This document shows positions 55,174 through 61,563 of a stretch of DNA of 64,000 nucleotides, one piece after another (the first letter of the stretch is position 1; every line of letters starts with the position of its first letter). Source of the DNA: Globisporangium splendens. Lineage: Eukaryota; Oomycota; Peronosporomycetes; Pythiales; Pythiaceae. The notes under the pieces were generated by a model. It had not been told where the DNA came from. It saw only the letters and a program-made list of their open reading frames with translations, and did no database searches. The stretch lies in assembly GCA_006386115.1 (NCBI GenBank), contig VFIW01000072.1, positions 173,803-237,802 of the forward strand, given 5' to 3'. Position numbers and translations under genes: made by a program.

Positions 55174-57180
55174 ATGGCCGTGGAACTGAAGGACCTGGCG
55201 CCGTTGCTGCTCAAGAAGGAGCGCGCGGGCGGCGACGTGGATGTCGCAGCGCTCACGAACATCCTGCAGGGCGGTGCGGCCAAGAACGCGCGCCGCAAGG
55301 AGCTGCTGCAGATCGTGGAGCGCCACCCGGTGCTCTCGGACCGCGACATGCTCTTCCGCAACCACACGGAGCGCTACAACTTCGGCATCAAGAAGGCGTA
55401 CAACTGGGTGAAGCTCGTGCGCGAGCGCGGCTTCACGGACCCGTGGGAGCTCCAGACGCTCTACTCGGCCATGGGCGAGCCGCTCGGCATCGACGTGCAC
55501 CGCGCCATGTTCGTGCCCACGCTCGAGAACCAGGCCGACGAGGAGCAGCAGAAGAAGTGGCTCCCGCTCGCGCGTAACTTCAAGATCACGGGCGCCTACG
55601 CGCAGACGGAATTGGGTCACGGCTCCAACGTGCAGGGCATTGAGACCACGGCGCACTACGACAAGGCGTCGCAGGAGTTCATCATCAACTCGCCGACGCT
55701 CACGAGCCGCAAGTGGTGGCCTGGCGGTCTCGGCAAGACCGCGAACCACGCCATCGTGCACGCGCGCTTGTTCCTGGACGGCAAGGACGTCGGCGTTCAG
55801 GCCTTTTTGGTGCAACTGCGCTCGCTCGAGAACCACGAGCCGCTCCCGGGCATTGAGGTCGGCGACATTGGCCCCAAGGTCGGCTTCAACGGCGTCGACA
55901 ACGGATACTGCGCGTTCGACAACGTGCGCATCCCGCGCGAGAACATGATGATGCGGTACGCCAAGGTGCTCCCCGACGGCACGTTCGTCAAGCCCAAGAG
56001 CGACAAGCTCGTGTACCTCACGATGGTGCAGGTGCGCGCGTACCTGATCTTCAGCTTTGCGCGCACGATGGGCATGGCCGCGACGATCACGACGCGCTTC
56101 AGCTCGGCGCGCGTCCAGGGTCGCACACCCTCTGGCAAGGGCGAGTTCCAGGTGCTCGACTACCAGAACCAGCAGAACGCGCTCTTCCCGTTCATCGCGA
56201 TCTCGTACGCGGCCAACTTTGCCGGTACGTCCATGATCACGATGCACGACGCAGCATTGGAGATTATTAAGAGCGGCAAGGGCTCGTTCGGCTCCAAGCT
56301 CGCGGAGCTGCACGCCGTGTCCTCGGGTCTGAAGGCGTGGCTCGCCGTGAACGTGAGCAACGGCATCGAGACGTGCCGTCGCATGTGCGGTGGCCACGGT
56401 TTCACGCAGTCGAGCAACCTGGGCCACATCTTCGCCGAGACCGTTGGCGCCAACACGTTCGAAGGCACTTTCGACGTGCTCGTGCAGCAGCACGCTCGCT
56501 ACCTGCTCAAGGTGCTCGTGTCGCTTCCCTACAAGACCGATGCGAACGCTCCTGCCGAGAGCAACAGCACGAGCTTCCTGACGCGTGCTAAGCAGTACTT
56601 GGACCCGAGCCTGCGCTGCATGGCTCAGAAGCCCGAGGACTTTGGCGACTTCAAGCTGCTCCTCGAGGCGTTTGAAGTGCGTGCGGCGCGTATTGTCGTA
56701 CGTCTCGCCAAGCAAATGCAGGCGACGAGCAATGACGGCAATGCGTGCATGGTGCTCATGTCACGCGCCTCGACGGCGCACGCCGAGCTCATGCTGCTGA
56801 AGGCGTTCGTGAACGGCGTCGAGACAGTGCCAGCGGGTCCATCCAAGGTTGCCGTGGCCAACCTTTGCGCTCTCTTCGGCGCGTGGCTCATCGTGAACTC
56901 GCTCGGAGACTTCCGTGAGGACAACTACTTGAGCTCGGCCCAGGGCGACGCCGTGCGCCAGCAGATCCTGCGTCTGCTGCCGGTGATCCGCAAGAACGCT
57001 GTGCTGCTCACGGACGCCTGGGACTTCACAGACTTCGAGCTCAACTCGACGATCGGCCGCTACGACGGCGACATCTACCGCGCGCTCGTCAAGCGCGCCG
57101 CCGACGAGCCTCTGAACAAGACGCAGGTCGCCGAGAGCTACGAGCAGTACTTGAAGCCATTGATCCAGTCGGACTTGTAA
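55174..57180 (+). CDS. Acyl-CoA oxidase (peroxisomal), paralogue 5
   Basis: A full-length 668-aa ACOX starting MAVELKDLAPLLLKKERAGGDV. AYAQTELGHGSN (141-152), SRKWWPGG (179-185), IPRENMMMRYAKVLPDGTFVK, CRRMCGGHGF (401-410) and TFEG with Glu430 are intact. The last residues are PLIQSDL. It is closest by eye to paralogues 1 and 2 but has a much stronger GC-ending codon bias, as in M13 E next to it, suggesting high expression or a different local history. It converges on the DUF924-TilS gene with 118 bp between stops. Confidence 0.95.
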   Translation: MAVELKDLAPLLLKKERAGGDVDVAALTNILQGGAAKNARRKELLQIVERHPVLSDRDMLFRNHTERYNFGIKKAYNWVKLVRERGFTDPWELQTLYSAMGEPLGIDVHRAMFVPTLENQADEEQQKKWLPLARNFKITGAYAQTELGHGSNVQGIETTAHYDKASQEFIINSPTLTSRKWWPGGLGKTANHAIVHARLFLDGKDVGVQAFLVQLRSLENHEPLPGIEVGDIGPKVGFNGVDNGYCAFDNVRIPRENMMMRYAKVLPDGTFVKPKSDKLVYLTMVQVRAYLIFSFARTMGMAATITTRFSSARVQGRTPSGKGEFQVLDYQNQQNALFPFIAISYAANFAGTSMITMHDAALEIIKSGKGSFGSKLAELHAVSSGLKAWLAVNVSNGIETCRRMCGGHGFTQSSNLGHIFAETVGANTFEGTFDVLVQQHARYLLKVLVSLPYKTDANAPAESNSTSFLTRAKQYLDPSLRCMAQKPEDFGDFKLLLEAFEVRAARIVVRLAKQMQATSNDGNACMVLMSRASTAHAELMLLKAFVNGVETVPAGPSKVAVANLCALFGAWLIVNSLGDFREDNYLSSAQGDAVRQQILRLLPVIRKNAVLLTDAWDFTDFELNSTIGRYDGDIYRALVKRAADEPLNKTQVAESYEQYLKPLIQSDL

Positions 57181-57298
57181 GTCGTAGGGTGAAAAGAAAA
57201 CCACATCCGTAGGGTACATTTTGCAGCATACAAAACATAAATGAAAACAACCAGTGATAATTGCTTCGTAGGCCAACTTTCCAATTTGTAGGGTATAT

Positions 57299-59296
57299 TT
57301 AAGAATCTTCAGTAGGTTGTTGCTGTTGGTTGGTGTACTGGAGCTGGACATGTACCCATTTCGCAGCCTCGTGCGCATCATCGAAGGCGCCGCGCGACGC
57401 GACAATGGGCACAAAGTCCGTGATCACCTTCTCGAGCGCGCGCAGCACGGGGCGGCGGTTCTCGCTGTCGAGCACCAGCTGCGGCGCGTTCGGGAAGACG
57501 TACTCGAGGCCGTTGCCGTGGATCACGTCCCACATGGTCAACGACGGCTGCGATTGGAGATTCTGAGCCTTAGAGTCGTCACTCTCAAGCACTGAGGTTG
57601 TCAGTGTCCATGGACCAAACGTGTACGTCTCGTTGATATTGATAGCTGTGAGTGGCTGCGCGTACGGCGCGCGGGGGAAGAAGCGGTCGCGGAAGATGAT
57701 GAGCTTGCGGTCGGCGGTGATGTAGGACCGGTTGCCCTTCTTGAGCGTGACCCAGGCTCCCGTCGTGCCGGTGTGGCGCGCGAGCTTCATGATCAGCTCG
57801 CGGATCGGCTTCTCGCGCACCATGCTGTTGCCCATGATCGAGTGGCAGATCGATCGCAGCACTTCCTTCCACACGAAGAACGGCTGGTTCACCAGCAGCG
57901 TGCAGTCGATCCACACGGCGACCTCGGACGTGCCGACGCTCGCCATGATCGGTGCCAGGATGTTTTGGTCAATAAGCTCGGCACACTGAGTTGACTCGGC
58001 GCCGAGGTTCGACAGGTTGTTGAGAAACCCGTCGCCGTACAGTTCGCGGAGCAGCGGCACGAGCTGGTTGCGCAGCTTGCCGCGCGTGCTCCACGCTGGC
58101 GTCGTGTCCTTGAAGTACGGGACTCCGTACCGGTGCGCAAACTCAAAGATCACGTCCTTCTCGAAGTCCAGCAGCGGCCGCCAGATGCGCACGCCGTTCA
58201 CGATACTCGACTCGCTCATGCCGTTGAGACCCAGCAAACTCAGACCCTTCATCATGTTGGAGATCACGTTCTCCTGCACGTCGCCGCGGTGGTGGCCAAA
58301 GCACATGCCTGGCGCGCCATACTGCGCCATCACCTGTGCGTACGTCGCGTACCGGATCTCGCGCGAGATGCGCTCGTAGTCGTCGCGCTTGGTCGAATTG
58401 CGCTTCACTTCGTCGATGCGGCGCACGTGAAACAAGATCCCGAAGCGCTCGCACCACTTGCGCACGTACTCGCACTCGGCGCGGCTCTCCTCACGGTTGC
58501 CGTAGTCCAAATGCACGGCGACGATCGTGAAATTGTTGTGCAATGGACGCAACTTGTGCAGCAGGTACGCAACGACCATGGAATCGACGCCTCCAGACAA
58601 CGACACAGCCATGTGCGAGTACTTCTTCGCATCCATCTTGACCAGGTACTCGTGCATGGTCTTGTACAGCCGGTGCTTGGACATGTCGCTCTCGTCCGTG
58701 ACCATAAAGTGGCGCTCCAAGATGTCGTCGTCGCTCTCGACCGTCTTCTCGCCGCGCAGGTGCTGCAGGCGGCTCTGCGTCGTACGACGGAACTTCTCGA
58801 GCAGGTCGACGTGCGCCGTCTGCAGCGTCTCGCGGGCCTCGACCGTATCCAGCAGCGAATGCAGTCGCTCGGGCGTCGGTGTGTGGCGCATCGGCATCAT
58901 CACGAACACGAACTGCGGCACATCCAGGTTCACGTGCCAGTTCTTGACCACGAACGCCTGCGCCAGCGCCAATGCGTGCTCGTCATTGCGCCGCAGCTGC
59001 TCCTTGTTCTCATGGCGGTACACGTGGCGCGAGAACTGGTCCAGCAGCACGATGAGCGCCACGAACGCGTCGCGGTGCTGCTGCCAGTGCTCGAGCTCGT
59101 TGCGCTGCGCCTGCTCGAGCAACGAGCCGAAGCGCTCGGCGATCGTCGCGTCCATGGCGCGCTGCTTCTCGGACGCCTCGGGCGGGAACCACTTGGTGCG
59201 GTAGTTGTCCTTCTGGTCGCCGCCGAACCAGAAGTCCAGGATCGAGAGCGCCTCGGGCGCCATAGAAGAGGAAGAAGAAGCCATCGGTGGGTCCAT
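57299..59296 (-). CDS. DUF924 - tRNA(Ile)-lysidine synthase-like PP-loop fusion protein
   Basis: The N-terminal part (about residues 16-190) is DUF924: ILDFWFG, KWF, ALIVLLDQFSRHVYR and DVPQFVFVMMPMRHT. The C-terminal part is a PP-loop ATPase of the TilS/TtcA group: AVSLSGGVDSM (SGGxDS at 234-239), AVHLDYGNREES, and GHHRGDVQEN where TilS has its H-x-x-D-x-x-E/Q-T/N motif. TilS adenylates and adds lysine to C34 of tRNA-Ile(CAU); a mitochondrial role is plausible but unproven. The frame is open to an ATG at 59341, but an Inr-like element at 59303-59321 would start transcription downstream of it, so I prefer the ATG at 59294-59296 (AAAATGG context). The ATG at 59263 (MAPEALSILDF) is also possible. 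The end TEDS carries no retrieval signal. Confidence 0.85.
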   Translation of the reverse strand: MDPPMASSSSSMAPEALSILDFWFGGDQKDNYRTKWFPPEASEKQRAMDATIAERFGSLLEQAQRNELEHWQQHRDAFVALIVLLDQFSRHVYRHENKEQLRRNDEHALALAQAFVVKNWHVNLDVPQFVFVMMPMRHTPTPERLHSLLDTVEARETLQTAHVDLLEKFRRTTQSRLQHLRGEKTVESDDDILERHFMVTDESDMSKHRLYKTMHEYLVKMDAKKYSHMAVSLSGGVDSMVVAYLLHKLRPLHNNFTIVAVHLDYGNREESRAECEYVRKWCERFGILFHVRRIDEVKRNSTKRDDYERISREIRYATYAQVMAQYGAPGMCFGHHRGDVQENVISNMMKGLSLLGLNGMSESSIVNGVRIWRPLLDFEKDVIFEFAHRYGVPYFKDTTPAWSTRGKLRNQLVPLLRELYGDGFLNNLSNLGAESTQCAELIDQNILAPIMASVGTSEVAVWIDCTLLVNQPFFVWKEVLRSICHSIMGNSMVREKPIRELIMKLARHTGTTGAWVTLKKGNRSYITADRKLIIFRDRFFPRAPYAQPLTAININETYTFGPWTLTTSVLESDDSKAQNLQSQPSLTMWDVIHGNGLEYVFPNAPQLVLDSENRRPVLRALEKVITDFVPIVASRGAFDDAHEAAKWVHVQLQYTNQQQQPTEDS

Positions 59297-59302
59297 TTTG
59301 AT

Positions 59303-59321
59303 GCGCAATTTGGTGAATGCC
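59303..59321 (-). promoter_or_regulatory. Inr/FPR-like core promoter of the DUF924-TilS gene
   Basis: The minus strand reads GGCATTCACCAAATTGCGC, close to the ACOX 1 and 2 element. It lies just upstream of the preferred ATG at 59296 and downstream of the first ORF Met at 59341. Confidence 0.5.
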
Positions 59322-59781
59322 TGTGCCGCAACATTCGACACCAGCGGTTCGATAAGTGCGTGGTAGAAGAGCCTGCGAACTTTATGGCATTCTCAAACAC
59401 AACTGCAGCAACAACTATTGTGCGATCTGTTTGTGTGAGTTGACGAGGTTTGTCTTATCAACTTCCAATTAAGTTAATGGCCACGCTTTGTCGATTTGAC
59501 AGCTTCCTGCATTTATACTCTTAAAATCAATGACTATCTAACAGCAACAAAATCCCTAACGAGGGATCCAAACACGGAACGAAAGCATCCGTTCACACTA
59601 GAAATGGTTAGGGCCAATACGATCTTGACATTTGTATACTTAACCTAACCTCAATGGCGCCGACTTCACTTTGTTACTTGCGGCGGGATGCTATGACTTC
59701 CTCTGTGCGATTTCGCTGCATTTATTTAAATCACGGGTGCAGGAAAACACACACACGTGGAAGCAACCTCTGCTTTTCAAA

Positions 59782-59808
59782 GTAACATTTTCACCGTGAA
59801 AATGTTAC
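59782..59808. repeat. Perfect 13-bp inverted repeat with 1-bp loop
   Basis: The arms GTAACATTTTCAC and GTGAAAATGTTAC are separated by one C. The palindrome directly abuts the ATG of the ORF at 59809. Confidence 0.8.
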
Positions 59809-60147
59809 ATGGCCAATCAAAAACGAGCGATATCGTTGACAAGTGCACGTCTGAGTGACATTCTGGGTAAAGGAAAATCACACAACCACTCACACCAAAG
59901 TGTTTGTCAGTCCAAAATGAAAAAAAGTAGTGCGAGCTTTTGCGTGCTCAACGAGTATCCTGATCCAGCTGTGCAGAAACGCTGCGAGCTGCCTTCTTTG
60001 TTGGTTGCGTACATGCAGAATGTGTCTGCATCTTCCGACGCCTCGTGTCAAGCAGCGGAAAAAGTACGCTCAGCAGTCGCAAACCACTTTAACCAATACA
60101 AACAACGAGACAAGGCGGGAATTGTATTTGTAATGGGTTATACCTAG
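59809..60147 (+). CDS. Truncated hypothetical ORF ending inside the LTR
   Basis: 112 codons. The family is not recognised. It is Ser/Lys-rich in the first half, then a helical stretch around SCQAAEKVRSAVANHFNQYKQ. The last seven codons (about 60129 on) come from the inserted LTR, so the natural C-terminus is lost. The helix loosely recalls N-terminal domains of tyrosine recombinases, but that is too weak to call. Confidence 0.3.
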   Translation: MANQKRAISLTSARLSDILGKGKSHNHSHQSVCQSKMKKSSASFCVLNEYPDPAVQKRCELPSLLVAYMQNVSASSDASCQAAEKVRSAVANHFNQYKQRDKAGIVFVMGYT

Positions 60148-60839
60148 CCATTACATGAAGGTGGATCTGTTCACAGATCTAGTGTGTGTAATGGGGCGCT
60201 GTTCACAACAGTCCCCAAAACACGGCACACGCGCTTGTGCGACGAGGAAGCGATCTCCCGACTTGGAGGGAGAGAAGACGACTTGAGTACTTGAGAGTAA
60301 AATTGCAACTGAATTGAAAAGAGCTTATGGTTCCTGACACTACATGTAAAACACCACTAGGGCTCCTAGAGGTTTTATAACTAAAACCTAAACATGCACA
60401 ATAAAACCTATGAATCTGATATATAAAACCTTGGGTACACTGAGGTTGAACCCACGAGATCTTCGAGAAGCTTGAACTTGAAGTCCCGTGGAAAATTCCC
60501 TGCAAAGTGATTGGCTACAGCCACTCACTTCAGGTGGCAGAGACACGTTGGTCTCATCACCAGTGCAGTTTCCCAAGTGGGAACCATCACTCAGTACTTG
60601 ATTAGTACATGGATGTCATCACTCTGTACTGATTAGTACGTGTGAACAACATTCTGCACTGATCAGCACAGAGAGCGCTCGTGACGTCATGGGATGACGT
60701 CACATGTGCATGTGGGGACTGTCATACCGTAATCCCTTTGTTGTTTGTCTCTCCACAATGCACACTGAAGGTGGTGTGTGGCACACTAGATCTGGGAACA
60801 GATCCACCTTCATGTAATGGCTAGGTATAGCCCATTACA
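60129..60839 (-). mobile_element. Probable 3' LTR (711 bp) of the Ty3/gypsy element
   Basis: It starts TG and ends CA, and lies only five bases past the stop of the chromodomain polyprotein on the minus strand. The outermost 58 bp at each side are inverted repeats of each other with two mismatches. Each end also folds on itself (TGTAATGG...CCATTACA). Inside are palindromic repeats around 60595-60670 (GTACT-GATT-AGTAC type) and two TGACGTCA octamers. No clear polypurine tract precedes it, so a separate terminal-inverted-repeat element is the alternative; no target-site duplication is visible for that. Confidence 0.65.
60682..60702. promoter_or_regulatory. Two CRE-like TGACGTCA palindromes in the LTR
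   Basis: TGACGTCA at 60682-60689 and again at 60695-60702, five bases apart. This octamer binds CREB/ATF-type bZIP factors in other eukaryotes; regulatory use here is inferred from its position in an LTR. Confidence 0.45.
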
Positions 60840-61563
60840 CGACGCTACAAACGGTTCTCGTAGCTGCGGACCACGTCGGGAACATCAGACTCCATCGTCT
60901 GCCGTGGTTCCCACGTGTCCGAGCTCGGTGGATATCCACGCCACCGAACTCTGTAGAAGCGTTGATGGTTCAACCGCTTCTTCCCACGAGTCTGTCGATC
61001 CTCATGATCAACAATCGACTCAACCACCCAGCGATGATCTCCCTGAGAGTCTATCAATGGGGGTGGGGCTGAACGCGAAAACGATTGAGCGACTCTGGAA
61101 GTGGAAGAGTGCTCATCGCGCTCAGATCGAGACACTGGAAGTTCGCGATGCGATCCTTTCGGATCGGTGCGAGAGCCTCGAGGACCAAGTGAAGGAGCAG
61201 GAGTCGCGGATCGACTCGCTGACCTTTGGTCCCGCCCAGTATCGGGCTTTGGAGTCCCGTTTCGAGCAACGGTTCGAGCAAGTCCAGGGCGAACTTGAGC
61301 GACTCCGAAAGGCTGAGAAGGCTCGTGAAATGCATCACGAACGTCTACTGCGCTCTGTGGAAGAGGCAGGGACGGCTCTTGAGGTACTCCGCAAGGCGTA
61401 TAACTCGCGCCTTCTTGTGCTGGAAGCTGTGAAGGAGGAGTCCTTCGATGTGCTTCAGCGCCTTTACGCCGAGAAGAATCTCCAGAGCGATGAGCTGTTT
61501 GCTCTTCGCAATCAAGTGGAGAAGCTTCACGATCAGCTCGATCGTTTGCGGGAGATCTCGTAG
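60817..61563 (+). CDS. Antisense coiled-coil ORF overlapping the gypsy 3' end
   Basis: 248 codons opposite the chromodomain and linker of the polyprotein, with its ATG inside the LTR. The first 85 or so residues are low-complexity. From about LNAKTIERLWKWK to the stop the protein is a long charged heptad-rich helix (RFEQRFEQVQGELERLRK, LRNQVEKLHDQLDRLRE), typical of a true coiled coil and unlike random antisense translation. The opposite strand here encodes only a compositionally biased linker. Antisense ORFs near the 3' LTR are known in some plant gypsy elements. Whether it is expressed cannot be seen. Confidence 0.5.
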   Translation: MARYSPLHDATNGSRSCGPRREHQTPSSAVVPTCPSSVDIHATELCRSVDGSTASSHESVDPHDQQSTQPPSDDLPESLSMGVGLNAKTIERLWKWKSAHRAQIETLEVRDAILSDRCESLEDQVKEQESRIDSLTFGPAQYRALESRFEQRFEQVQGELERLRKAEKAREMHHERLLRSVEEAGTALEVLRKAYNSRLLVLEAVKEESFDVLQRLYAEKNLQSDELFALRNQVEKLHDQLDRLREIS

